The notes beneath the pieces are model-generated. The model was not told the DNA's origin. It did not search any database and worked only from the letters and a program-made list of their open reading frames with translations. Shown here piece after piece: positions 11,704-25,197 of a stretch of DNA of 64,000 bases. Position numbers and translations under genes: made by a program. The first letter of the stretch is position 1. Each line of letters opens with the position of its first letter. The DNA comes from Papilionanthe hookeriana x Papilionanthe teres (taxonomy: Eukaryota > Streptophyta > Magnoliopsida > Asparagales > Orchidaceae): contig CM040429.1 in NCBI GenBank assembly GCA_022702705.1, forward strand, positions 9,202,034 to 9,266,033. The letters are read 5' to 3'.

Positions 11704-13574
11704 CCAATTATTAACCTCATTTTTGTTGAGGTCCAGTTTCTCTTCCTTAGAAGCCTAGGATATAGTCATAGGACTTTCTTGTTGACTATCCTAGAAGACT
11801 AGTGATGAAACCCTACCCCATTAGAAATTCTAAACACCTCTTTGCTTTCTTGGAGTTCCACATGGTTGGATCTAACTGCTAGCTCTTAGTAAAAAAGAGC
11901 CAAGCATTGGGGAACTCAAGAAGATTCCTCATAGGACTGACAAGCCATAGGGTTAGCCCTGCGTAGTGTGGCCTTAGTCATTCTTGCACACCCACACTTG
12001 AACTCTCACTGTCACTCACACACCTCACCATGATTGGATTCACAACCTAAAACCCTATGACCATTCATTCTTAACCCATTCTTCCCACTTTTTGGGAACT
12101 CACGTGGGTGGTCCCCCAAACTCTTAGCCTTTGGCTAGGGTGGCTAAGACCAACAAATAGAGGACCCATGGGATTCCCCTTGGTCTTGTGGCACCCAAAA
12201 GGCTAGAATTGTGGTTGGCATCTTCAGTAAATCCCAATTGCACCAAAAACCTCCAATTTGACTTTTTACACCCAAACTTTCCCAAATGTTCCAAAATACC
12301 TCTAGGTTTTCCAAAAGTTACCAAAATGCCCCTGATAGCCTAAAAATCCCCAAAATCTTCAAAATCACTCCAAATATTCCCAAGATAAATTTGAATTACA
12401 CAATGTCTTCAATTATGCCCATATCCATCAAACCTACCCAAATTGCTCAAATTGCCCTAAAGGCCCAAAATCCTCAAATCACTCCCAATTTCCACCAAAT
12501 TTTTATCAAACTCCCCCAAGTTCAAACCTACATCAAAATTAAGCATGTCCAAATCCAATTGAAAATAAATCCAAGTCCAATTAAACCCAGTTCCAAACCT
12601 TAATTTCAAGACCAAACCCATTCGCACCAAATTGATCCAAAATCCAAAATTCCCCAAATTGAGCTCCATGAACAATTCAATTTACCAAATTTCAATTCCA
12701 CATTAAACTTCATTATATTTAAAATCAATTAAATCCAATACAAATCCAATTTAATTAGCCATGATCAATTTCAAAAATTGAAACCATCTCATGCATTTTA
12801 AAAGCCCACATCCATATGCATACTTAAAAGCACATTTCATAAAATTGAAAAACCCAATTTGAGCCCACATGACATAAATCCCTTCTTCATCGTCTCATTT
12901 TAATGTAATCATCCCATCATGGACATCATGAGAAGCATACCATGAATCTACATGAACTTTTATCCAAATTAGGTATATTGACTTTTTTTTCATTTAAAAA
13001 TCATAAAAGCCAAAATTCCATTTTCATGAAGGTTTCCCATGGCATCATACATGGCATGACATATTAAATTCAAATTTGCCAAAAATGGCAAGTGGAGGTG
13101 ACTCTTCCCTCTTCCTCTGTCACTTAGGTTTACTTCTTTCGTGCAACATCTTAGCCTTAGTTTCATGCCCAAACCAACATTTACACTCACCTAAACCTGT
13201 CTTGGGATCATGGGGCTCACCCTAACCACATTAGGACCAAGCCTAGCCACTTGACAAAGGGGTTAAAACCAAGCTTAGCCAACTTACCCAAACCTCAATT
13301 TCCACTTTGGATTTCCACCTTGGAGCCACCATTGAGCCAAATTGACTTGACCTCACAGCCTCCCCGGATCACCTGAACTTGGAGGTGACTTGACCTAGCC
13401 GAATAACTACCCTAGCCGCCGAAAAACACTATACCCGAGAAGATCCAAATGGCCAAAACCCAAAATTCAACTTCCTTGATGTGTCTTGCTGCCATTGGCC
13501 ACTGGATCTCTTCTTTCCTCCACCTAACTGGCCTCTCTGCCACCGTGGCTTGCCCTATTGGCAGCCAGGGCCTC

Positions 13575-13583
13575 CTCTATAAA
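13575..13583 (+). promoter_or_regulatory. TATA-like motif in LTR copy A
   Basis: CTCTATAAAT sits in the position equivalent to the TATA motifs of the other three LTR copies, downstream of a CCAGGGCCTC patch. Confidence 0.45.
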
Positions 13584-14342
13584 TTAAGCACCCCCACGGA
13601 CAAAAAGTAGGAAGAGTGTTCAAACCTTAATAAAACTCTACCAAAATTCTCCCAGACTTTTCCACATCCCAGAGAAGCTCATCCCCACATTTACCAGCCC
13701 TCATTCCCCCTTCTTAAGCTCAAATTCAAAGCTAAAAAATAGGACATTTTCACTTCCAACCCATAAAACTCCACCAATTCTTAAATTGAAGTGCTCTTAA
13801 GCTTCACAAGAGCAAGAGAGGAAGCTTCTCACTAAAATCCCCATCAATTGAAGCCTCTGCACTAGACTTCCACCAAGGTCGCACCACCATTTGGACAAAC
13901 TCATACTCAGACCCTTCCCAGAGGAAATTAGCAATTCAGACACTTCGTTTGACTCCACTGAAGCTTCTACAAGCATCTGAATGAGGACTTACCTCTCAGA
14001 CTAAGGTATGGATTAAAACACCCAAATCCAAGCTCAGTTTGGGCATTTGTGAAGTTAACTTGTAATTCATACTTGATCAACCATATAGATAGGTTTGTCT
14101 TAAGTAGTTGATTGTGTAGGAATAAACCCCATGTTATTTGGTTGAGAATCGAGCAAGAAATTAGGGTTAGAAAATCGAGTGAAGGCCAGGAGCTGTTCGA
14201 TCGTACATGTATTGGATGGATGATCCAGATTGCGCCAGACGGATGGATGGAGTGTAACCGTGGAACCGCGTGACAGCTGATGCGGGTGGTTGCACCGAAT
14301 CAGAACGCGTCGCCTAGAAAGCTCAGAGCGTACGAGGATGCG

Positions 14343-17300
14343 TGTCGTCTGCATTATTCGATCTCAATTTAATTTATGTATATATAATTTTAAATAATTT
14401 GGAAAGTAGTGTTTGATTTTTTTGAAAATATGAGACCAAACTGATCCTATTCAATTAAAATTTTAAATAAGCGAGTAAATCACTACAACCTATGCACCTA
14501 TCCCGATGAATAGACATGTTACATGATAGTGAAGCTCGATTATATAAACTAATAGATTTATTACATCCGTTTGGTATGCGGACCATTTTTATGTTGACCA
14601 ACAAATTACTCTACCTAATATAAGAAAATTAGGCAGGGTTTATAATACTTAGGTTCTCAAGTTCTCTATCGGAGCAAGTCTCTATAGTTAATTACATCCT
14701 AAATGACTGAAGTCATTCAAGAAAATTATCGATAAAGATCAGTGATTTTGCTCTCAGAAATTTCAAAGTTTAAAGTTTTCACGATTGGACATTGAAAATT
14801 CAAAGGGATTGGATCGAACGGGAACAATTATTTTTAAGAACCCAAAGGTATGAGAGGTAGGAGACATCACGAATCCGGAGGAGAACTCTGATGACTTCCC
14901 AAACTATCCTACTGTGTGGCTTTAATTTTGGAAGTGATATTAGATATTTCATCTTGCCAATTTTATTATTTAGGGCTTATATCTGCATAATACCGATTAT
15001 GCAAATAGCCTGGATGATAAGATGATTTATGTCGTACCAAATGACAACTTCAGAATCCTAAGTCGAGCTAAAGCTTATTTGCACGAGGTGTAAAGGCTTA
15101 AAGAGAAAAAGTGAGGGTTTATATTGCACTAAGAAGACTACCTCGAAGTCCTATGGCTTGTTGTTTATTTCTAGGAAAGAAGATTGTTGTTGTGGATCTG
15201 CTTTGTTGTTAAAGACGGTCATGCTGCCCACTGTATATGCTCCAAGCTCCACGTTGCAATAGATTCGATTTTAGAAGTGTCAAATCAAAAGGATGAGAAA
15301 AGTGTCATGATTTAGAGATCAAGTTTTCTAATGTGTCAAATTTAATGTCAAATGTCATATTAGGGGGAATTTAAGTTGATTATAGCGACACCGGTTAGGA
15401 TCCCACGGTTCCCTCGTTCCAGCACCACTATTTTCTTCCGATTCACTTAGTCTAGATGAATTTAATAAACTCAAATGAATGAGTTCCATAATTTCATCTG
15501 GACCGTGGGAAATCTCATTAGCAACCGTAGGTTACCTCCTCCGAGAAGTTTCTGATAATTCGATAGAGATATTTTTATTTAATTGCAATTGTTGTTTTGT
15601 TGTTTTCTTTGTGATTAAATTTTGAGTTGTCTTATATTTTGATTATTGTGAATTGATTTTTGGTTTTATTTTTGTTTTGGTAGTGATCATAAGTATGACA
15701 TACAGAAAGAAGTAGAGCATTTAATAAATAAAGTAGTATAAATTACAAAAAATAAACATAAATGAATATCTAACAGTCTTCGAGCACATTAGCTGAAATG
15801 TTTAGCATTTTAAAGCAGGCATAAAAGTGATAATTAAATTTCAGAGGTTAACAGGGGATCCTATCTCATAACTTGATGGGTCTATAAAGTATATTAAGAA
15901 TGATTTTATTGATCAAATAAAAAAGAAATCTATTTTTTCTTCTAAAATAACCCATTATATTGAGGAAGTGCTCGAGGCATAATCCTGAACATCTTTCTCG
16001 AAGCTTTAGGTCCACTTAGATCTCAATTGGTTTCATCATGTTGTCCAATCAATCACCCATGTTCAATTAGAGCTTGTTATTGATGATTTAATTCTTGCTT
16101 AATGAACTTAGATGTTTTTATTATCCCTTAAGTGGAGTAGCATTCATTTGATGTTTCATTTATGAAGTATGTGAGTCAAAGCCTTTAGCGACAAATTAGA
16201 TTATTAGGGAACTAAGCCAATTTGATTGAGGTCGGGCTAGTAGTGTTTTAAAATGTTTATAAATGATTGTGTTCTTTTTTTAAACCTCATTAATTGAAGT
16301 TTGAATCGAACCTAGTTCGCTATCTAGCCGTTAAACTCCTATGGGTAGATTTGTAATTTAAAGTGATATTAAGCTGAGTGGTATTTGATTTTTTTATCAA
16401 AGATTGTATTGTCATTAAACCCTTGATTATCGGTTTTAAATTAATGAGTTATAATATTTATAGATCAAACTCCCTTACTTTAGGATCATCAAATTTGATT
16501 AACTTCCAAATTTCAATAATTTAAGAAATTACAACTTTACCCTTAATATGGAAAAGAGGTAAATTAGTTCTACCTCTTAATCCCTTGTCTTTCAATCATC
16601 TAAGAAGGTCAATTAAGATTATTCATTGCCCATTTCCCCTTTGGTTAGGCCTAATTATTAAATAAAGCTTAAGTTCCATAATTATCAGTTTGCCCTTTTA
16701 GGCTTATCACTTCATAACTTTTTTAATTTGACTCAAATGACTTTGAAATTTTTATGTTACCCCACTCATGAATGAATTAAAATATTAGAGGAGAAAATGT
16801 AATTTTCTGATTTTTTATGTATTTTTTATAATTATTTTAATTCAAAATTAGGTATTTTCCATGGTAATTCATTTAATCATCCAAGACTAATCATATGTCC
16901 TTAAGAAAATTATTGGAAGTTCACCTAGGTTAGATGACAATTTAGACCAAATTTCATGATTTTTTTAGTTTTATTTTAATTATTATAATTATTTGTTGAT
17001 TTTAAGTATTAATTCAATATAAAATATTATTTAAGTTGAAAATTAAGTTTTAAATTTTTCTTAAATCTCTCTGAGTTAAAAGAACCTAGAGAAATAAATT
17101 TCATATTTTTTATTTAAACTTTATTTATTGGAATTATTTTAATGCAAATTTAAGGAAAATTCATTTTTAAATTTTTTAAAATCTATAAATTTATTTATAA
17201 AATTAGGAAAAAAATATTCTAATTGTCCCCAAGTGATCAAAAGACAATTTGGAACATTTTAGTCTATTTTAATATTTTTGTGATTTTTGTGATTTTTTAA

Positions 17301-20300
17301 TTATTTTAATTATTTAACTATTCAAAATAGGCTTAAAAGTGAAATATTTATTTCAATTTTAATTTTATTTTTCTTAAGTTCCTCTATTCACAAGAAACTC
17401 CAAATACAATTTTTGTGATTTTTTGGCTTTTATTTTAATTATTATAATTATTTTAATGTCAAAAATGACATTTTACTTGAAAAATCAAGTTTGGTGATCA
17501 AATCAATTCATATTGAGCTCAAATTTTTATGGGGAGTTCCCTTGACCTTTTACTTTAGTGTGGGTTTAGTTTTGTGATTTTTATGATTATATTTTAATTA
17601 TTTGATTTTTCTTTCATTTTAATAAATTAATTACATAAAGTAATATTTTAAATTAATAAAATTCATTTTATATTTTTCTTATGATCTTCTGACCTTAGTG
17701 AACCTACTAAAGCAAAATTTGTATTTTTCTTATTTATATTTTAATTATTAGAATTTTTACACCAAAATAGAGGAGACTAGCTTGAAAACTAGGGAACTCT
17801 AGCTAGAGATCCCCCCTGACCTTGGAAAAATCAAGAAAGATCCCTAACCACAGAGCCTTTAAGCCCTCCAAACCTCATGCCATGGTGATTAGTATTTAAT
17901 AAGTTACAATTTAATCAAATTTCTGATCATTTAATTAATTTAAAAACAGATACAGGTCAAAAGATTTTAATTTTTATTCCACATTGTTCTCCTCTGTTTA
18001 CTGAGCAAGAGCATGTTTTAAATTTATTTTTATGAATCTTCTACACTAAGTTATGAATTTTAAAGATTTCTGAATTAAATAAATCCAATAAATAACCTAA
18101 TTTCTCACTTAGCCACGTCGGCGCTGACTGAATCCTCGTACTGGTTGAAAGAACACGTGGCGGGTTTTGATTCAGTGTCGCTATCCTTTTCAGCGCTGAC
18201 TGGGCTCTGTGTTATTTCCCCATCCTTCTGTCTGGTGCGATCTGGACTCTTTGTTCGATACACTCGCGATTAGAAGGCTATTGGTCTTCATCCCCAACTA
18301 GTTGATCCCGTGACCGTCCACCTTCTAATCCAAATTTCTCTTTCGAAACTCAACCAAATCACTTCAGATTTGTTTCTATAGATGGATCTAGCCTAGTCGA
18401 ACACATCTATATGGTTAATCAAGTCTTAAATCAAGCCTACATGCATGGAGAATCAAATTAAGCTTGGATTGGAGGGAGAGTTCAATGCATTTGTCTAAGA
18501 GGTGAGGCCTCAATCAGATGCTTTCATAAGCTTCAGAAGACTCCGATAAACCTCCAGGAAGTGTTGTTGGGCGTTGGTGAACTGTCCAAGTAGGAGTTCG
18601 ATCAGATTGATATGGAGGCTCTCATGGAATTTTAAGCTAGAGATGCTCTGTGATGGGGCTTTGGTTGAGAATCAACTTCTTTTGATCTTGTGATAGTGTG
18701 AATGAAGTTAATTTAGATTTGGTGCAGTGTGGAGCTGTGGTGGAGTTTATCCTGGTTTCAATTGAAAATTCAATGGAGAAATTAGCCTTGGATAGTGGGA
18801 GTTAGGGCTGGAGGATGGTGGGGATAACTTCTTTGGCTTGTGGGAATAGTTTGGGATAATTTTGACAGATTTTGGTTAAGGTTTGATGCATCATTCACTT
18901 TGTCCATGGAGGGTGGTTTTTCTTATAGCCATGGTCATGGCTATCCTCTAGGCAAGCTGTAGTTACAGATAGGCCGCTTAGGTGAAGGGAAGGAGAGTTC
19001 TAGTGGCCAATCAGGTTGAGCCAACTCAGGGGGTTTCAATTTTTGGTTTTTGGCTATTTGGGTCCTTTCAGGCTGGTTGTTTTATGGCAGTTGGGTGGTT
19101 GGCCGGCCAGAGTTAGGTCACCTCTGTGTTCAGGTGAGCCAGGGAGGTTGAGTGGTGGAGTCAATTTGGGTTAATGGTGGCTCCAAGGTGAAGATTCAAT
19201 GGGAATTTGAAGTTTGGATAATATGGCTAGTTTGGGTTTAACCCCTTGGTTACTTGGCTAAATCAGGAACCAAAGTGGTTAAGGCAGCTCTTAAGATCCT
19301 TAAGTAGGTTTAGGTGAGGTCAAATGACAGGTTTGGGGGTTTGGACAAGAGTTTAAATGTTTTATGAAGGGTAAGTTCTAGTGGAGAGGGGAAGAGAGAG
19401 TGGTCCCCTCCACTTACCAAATTTGGAGAATTGACTTTAGGATGGCCATGGAAGGCTCCATGAGTCATGGTTATGAAGCATGATGTCATGGGAAAGTTTC
19501 AAGCAAAATGAATTTCTTATTTTATGAATTTTCAAAGGAAAATGCCAACATGTCCAATTTGGGTAAGGTTTCATGTACATGCATGGTATGCTTGGTATGT
19601 TGCCATGATTGAATGTTTTAAATGTTATGGGATGATGAAGAAAGGATTAATTTTCATGTGGGCTCAAATTGAGTCTTTAAAATTAATGACATGGGCTTTT
19701 GAAAATGCATAAGGGTATATGCCTTTTAGTATGCATGAGATGATTTTGATTTTTTGAAATTGATTATGGGTTGATCAAATTGAATTAGTATTGATTGAAA
19801 TTGGATTTAGGCATGTTTAAATTGGGGTATTTGGTTTAGGGTATTTTGATTGATCATGAAGTACAATTTGAGAAATTTGGGATTTTATGTCAAAATTGGG
19901 GTATTTGGTTTTGGGTTGGATTTGGGCTTGCAAATGGCTTCAATTGGGTTTGATTTTGTTTCAATTAGTTGTGGGTATATTGGATTTTGATTGGGGTATG
20001 AAATTGAGGGATATTGGATTGATTATGAAGTCATATTTGGTGGATTTTGAATTTTGGGGCAAAATTGAGGATTTTAGTTTAAAAGTAAAATTAGGGTTTG
20101 GGTTCGTTCAATTGGGCTTCAAATTGGTTTCATTGAGATTAGGTATGTTGAATTATGGTTTAGAATTTAAATTGGGGAAATTTAGGATCAATTTGGTGAA
20201 AATTGGAGTTGATTTGGGGATTTGGCAATTTGGGGGTAAAATTAGGATTTTGGTCAAAATTGGTCAATTTGGTCAAATTTGGCAAATTTAGGACAATTAG

Positions 20301-21001
20301 GTGATGTGAGGAAGTTTCAAATGATTTTTAGGATTGAATTGGGTGAAACTTGAATTTTTGCAATTTTGGGGGTATTTTGGCAATTTGGTTAATTTTGGAA
20401 GGTTTTGGTGATTTTGGGCCAATAGTTAGTTTAAAATGATTTTGGTAAGGTTTTGGTAAATTTTTGAGAATTTTGGTTTGAAAATTAGGATTTATAATGG
20501 AATTAGGGTTTAGGGGTATTTGACCGTGGGCTTAGCTATGTCTAACCACTTTGGGGCCAAGCTTAGCCAAATGTTAAGCTATTTATGAACCTTCACATAT
20601 TGATCCTACTCATCTAAACCAAAGACCAGAGGCTTGGGACCATCCATGTGAGTTTCCTAAAGGGGTAGAGAGAAATTAGTTTAGGGTTTTAGAATAAGTG
20701 GAGAATTCAAAGGATTAGGGGTATGTGTTCAAGACCAAGCCCTAGTCATCCAGAGTTGCCCTAAGTTCAATCATTCCTATGGGAACTCATCTTTGGATCT
20801 CCACATGTTGGTTTTTAACCTTCCAAGTGGTTTGGAGGTTTGTAACCATCTATGTAGGGTTTCAAGAAGAGTTAGAAAGTGGTTTAAATTTCTAGGTGGT
20901 GGGCTTCATCTCTAGTCCTTTAAGATAATCAAGGGAAAACTATATGGCTAGATCCGAACTACTAAGAGGAAGTTTAGATCTCACAAAAAATGAGGTCAAC
21001 A
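14343..21001 (-). mobile_element. Giant solo-LTR-like element B (inner copy of nest 1, inverted)
   Basis: A minus-oriented copy of the same family inserted inside copy A. Flanks are ATGCG (14338-14342) and ATGCA (21002-21006), a 5-bp duplication with one CpG-type change. On the plus strand it begins TGTCGTCTGC and ends TGAGGTCAACA. Length is 6,659 bp. The 14.36-15.25 kb region is inverted-homologous to 24.2-25.1 kb of copy A, 18.5-21.0 kb to 11.7-14.0 kb, and the AT-rich 16.4-18.1 kb to 21.0-22.5 kb. No coding domains; open frames such as the 134-codon one at 19887-20291 are low-complexity. Confidence 0.8.
18918..18932 (-). promoter_or_regulatory. TATA-like motif in LTR copy B
   Basis: On the minus strand it reads ATGGCTATAAGAAAAACC, about 2.07 kb from the copy's TGTTGACC end. 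This is positionally equivalent to the CTATAAAAG of copy D. Confidence 0.45.
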
Positions 21002-24000
21002 ATGCATTGGCGCCTACGTTAATAAGTAGAAAAATATGGTATTTCTGATTTATTTAATTTCAGAAACTTTAGAAAATCATAACTTGATGTAGAAAAGTGA
21101 TAAAAATAAAATAAAAAACCCTTAATGCTTAGTAAACAGAGGAGAATATTATGAACTAAAAATAAAAAATATTTGTCATGTAATTTATTTTAAATAAATT
21201 AAATACTCCAGAAGGTAATTAAATAATTACTAAGTAAATACATTGCCAAAATTAATTAGAATTTAGGGATCCATTTTTAATGAGAATGGGGAGCTTCCCT
21301 GATTTTCCATGGTCAAAAGATATGTCTATGATCAAAAGCCCTAATTTTTAAATTATTAAGCATTATTTTGCTTTAAAAAATTATAAAAATTAAAATATTT
21401 GTCAGAAATTATAAAAATGAGATTAGTAGGTTCACTGTGGTCAGAGGAACTTAGAAAAAATAAAAATGAAATTTTAAAGATTCAAAACATACTTTTCTAT
21501 TTTAAAATTAAGAAAAATATCAAAATTTTGAAAAATACAAAATAATTCAAATGGTCACCAAATTGAGCCAAATTGAAGCTCACAGCTTCATGTGGCTCCT
21601 GTAAAATCTTAAGGTCATTAAAATTGTTTTTGATATATAAATCAATTTTATAAGTAAATATGAATTTGTGCTTAAAATAATTATACAAATTAAAATAAGA
21701 ATCAGAAAAAAAACAAAAATTGGTTTGGAGTGTTCCTTAAGACCACATGAACCTAAGAAAAATAAATTTGAGATTAAAATAAATAGTTCATTTTTAGGCT
21801 ATTTTCTAATTTTTTTAAATAATTAAAATGATGAAAAATCATAAAAAAATTAAAATACACCAAAAATGTCAAAAATGACTCGTTGCTCATTTTGAGACCA
21901 TTAAAAATATTTTTCCTAATCTTCTAAATATAGTTATGTATTTTAAAGGCTAAAAATGTATTTTCCATAATTTTTGCTTAAAATAATTACAATAAATACA
22001 AAAAAATCACAAAACATCACAAAATTTGTTTCTTTGAGTTCTCTGGACTCAGAAGGATTAAAAAATAAAAAATAAAAAATAATTTTTAGAATAAAAAATA
22101 TAATTTTCATTTAATTAATCCCTAAAATCAACCAATAATTATAAAAATAAAAATATAATGCGAAAATTCACAAAAAATATTCTTAAAGGTCCTCTGACCT
22201 AGATGAATCTTCAATAATTTTCTTAAGAACAGAAACTTTACTTTGATTGATTAAATGAATTAACATTGAAAATTCTTATTTTTGGATTAAAATAATTATA
22301 TAAATTAAAATAAAGATAGTGAAATCATAATTCTTTCTCTGGTATTTCAATTAACCCATGAGAGATACGTCGACAAAATTTTCAACTTTAGAAATTAATT
22401 TAAAAGATTTATGAAGATAGGAGGCCTACGGACAAAATTGTAATTTCCACCCTCTCACCACTAATTAAAATTTATGATGGGTTAAAAAGCTCAAGGGATA
22501 ATATTTTGATCATAAACAATATTCTAGGGTGATTGAAACATGAGGGTAATAGGTAGAAACCAATTAACTTCCACTTTTAGAAAAGAATGGTAGAATTAAA
22601 ATTATCCAATTATTAAGTCTTGGAAGAATAAATCAATTTGAATGATCTAGATGTTTGGGGTATGAGTTAGGAAGTTAAAATTCACCAACCTGGAACCCTA
22701 TACCAATGGTTGAGTTATAGGGTGATCTCACAATATGAATCAAACATTCTTAATATAACTTTTCCTAAATTGCATATTTACCCCCAATGTCTTTTAAGTT
22801 GTTTAGTGAGCTAAGTTTAATCTAAATTACTTGAGGGTTAGTTGGATGATAATCCATAATTAATCTCCCTCAAACACTATAGGCTCAAGCTTACTTGTCC
22901 ACTCTCTCATGGGTTAATTGAGATATAACATTGAGCATAACCTAAACATTAAACCCAGATAAATGATTTAGCAACATAATAAGTTCAAATGAACTAGAAA
23001 TGATTCAAAAGATGTTAAAAGTTGTTTGGGGTCGCATCTCGAATACTTTTATACTCTTTTGAACATTTTGAAGGACAATTGGACCTATTAAGTCTCTGCT
23101 CAAGAAAATCATCCTTAAATAAGGTCCCATAAAGTTATGTCGTGGGACCCGTTAATTCACCTAAATAAATAGAAATAGTCTAAACAAATTATCCCACATT
23201 ATAACCCAATGCTCAAGGAATGGGGTCTTCTCTAAGGTATTCAAGTTTTTGTGAGCAATTGGGGATATTTATTTTTTCTACATATGGATAATCATACTTG
23301 TATAAGTCCGAGGGTTAGGTGACTAGAGTGATGACTGCTTATGTATGCTAAACGAGGGATACGAGGGATAATTAAGATAGTATCTCCTACCTTAAGGACC
23401 ATCGATAAGGGGAGAGGACAAAGACCGATGATACTATTCGCCAGCACTTGGTGAGATTATTGCCCCCGACATAATCTTAGTCTGATTATGGTAGTTAACC
23501 TGTGGACTGCACTACTTTGCAAAAATGTTTTAAGCAAAAGTTCTCTTTGCAACAAAAAAAACATATGTATACCTTTTGCTTGTTAAAGAAAACTATGAAT
23601 GCATTGAAATCTAATTGAAACAAATGATACAGATTTGTAAAGGTTCATGTTTAATTACTTGGATCGAGGTTATGACTGCCCTTCATAGATTGATGAGTTG
23701 GTAGCTCTCATCCAACGTTGGGATGCACACATTCTAGCTCTGAGGCCCCACCTTTACCGATGTCTTATGCTTAGTCTTGATTTTCCATATGAGACCATAA
23801 GATTTCTTTTACCTACTTTTGTTTTATCACATTTTGTTTTTTGACTTCTTCATACTGGATTTTTTTGCTTACCTTTTCCTACAATTTATTTAATTTCCCT
23901 ATAAATTTTACCATGTTTTATGGACTAATCATGCAACGGTAGTAGAAGCTCGGATACACATTTATTTTATGTATCACAGTTTTCTTTTATTCACTTTACT

Positions 24001-24058
24001 ACATTTTACTTTTCAACACCTTTTATTTACTTGCAATTTACTTACTCTGCATGCAAAA

Positions 24059-24160
24059 CTGAAAATCAAAACCAAAACAAAAACCAAAACCAAGAACAAA
24101 ATCAAAACTAAAACAAAATTGAGACACAAAACCAAAACAACAACTACAACAACAAAACTT
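24059..24160. repeat. (CAAAAC)n-like low-complexity tract
   Basis: An irregular run of CAAAAC/CAAAAA units in the 3' part of LTR copy A. Confidence 0.8.
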
Positions 24161-25197
24161 GGCATACACACTGCAAAGCTATAAACCCTAAACTTTTAAA
24201 CTAAGGAACTACTACAACTACAACAAGGAGTTGGAGCAAACATTGTGAGTAGCATGACGAAGGCATGCAGAAGAACATCTCCGAGAGAGCAAACATGTCT
24301 ACAACGTCAAACATTTTTTTAGAATTAAATAGCAAACCATAGGACTTCAAAGTTATTTACCCAATGTAACATAAATTCTCACCTTATCTTTTAGGCCTTT
24401 GCATAACCATGTTATGCAACATAAGCCCAAACTTGTCTTAGGATTCTGAGGTTGTCGTTTGGTATGAGGTAAACCCTCCTATCTTCTAGGCTATTTGTAT
24501 GATTGGTATCATGCAAATGTAAGTCCTATATAATAAAATTGAAAGGATGAAACATTAATAATAATCTCTTTCCAAAATTGAAGCCAAACCATAAGATAAT
24601 TTGGGAAGTCACCGAGGTTCTCCTCATGATCCGTAACATTCTCTACTTTTTCTTCAATTGGATTCTATAAAAAATGTTCCCATTTTATACTTTCCCATTT
24701 GAATTTCCTATGTCCGACATTGAAATCCCTAAACTTTGAAATTCATGAAGATAGTACTTCTGATCTAAATTGATAATTTTCTTAAGTGACTTTGGTTGTC
24801 TAAGATGTAATTAACTATAAGGGTTTGCTCTTATAATAAACTTTAAGAACCCAACTTAATATAAACCCTGCTTAATTTTTAATATTAAGTTGGGAAACCT
24901 GTCGGTCAACATAAAGGTTTCACAGACTAAAACATGTGTCATAATTTTTTTAGTTTATTTAAGCAATCCTCACTAGCAAGCAATGTGTCTGTTCTTCGGG
25001 ATAGATGCAATACTTACGGTGTAGTGCTCGTTTATTTAAACTATTAAATATATGAGATCGGTTCGGTCTTCTATTTTTAAATTAAAATATTACTTTTCAA
25101 AATTATATATATATCTATTAAATTAAATATTTCAAGGTGAGCGGTGGGATTCCCATTCCGGCAACCGACACCTTCCAGTTTGGTGACCGACACCAAT

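Larger units (their letters stand above)
11709..25192 (+). mobile_element. Giant solo-LTR-like element A (outer copy of nest 1)
   Basis: A plus-oriented unit inserted in the LINE endonuclease frame. Flanking 5-bp duplications are CCAAT at 11704-11708 and CCAAT at 25193-25197. It starts TATTAACCTC (mutated TGTTGACCTC) and ends ...GACCGACA. Its own sequence is 11709-14342 plus 21007-25192, about 6.82 kb; the middle is inner copy B. There are no gag/pol domains and no internal repeat of its own start, so it behaves as one very long LTR. A TATA-like CTATAAAT lies near 13575-13583, about 1.9 kb from the start. It is AT-rich with few CpGs, suggesting age or heavy methylation decay. The parent family is unknown. 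Confidence 0.8.

Noticed and set aside
19887..20291. A 134-codon plus-strand open frame
   Set aside because: Low-complexity Leu/Gly/Ile-rich translation of TTTGGGxATTTGG-type sequence inside LTR copy B; no domain.
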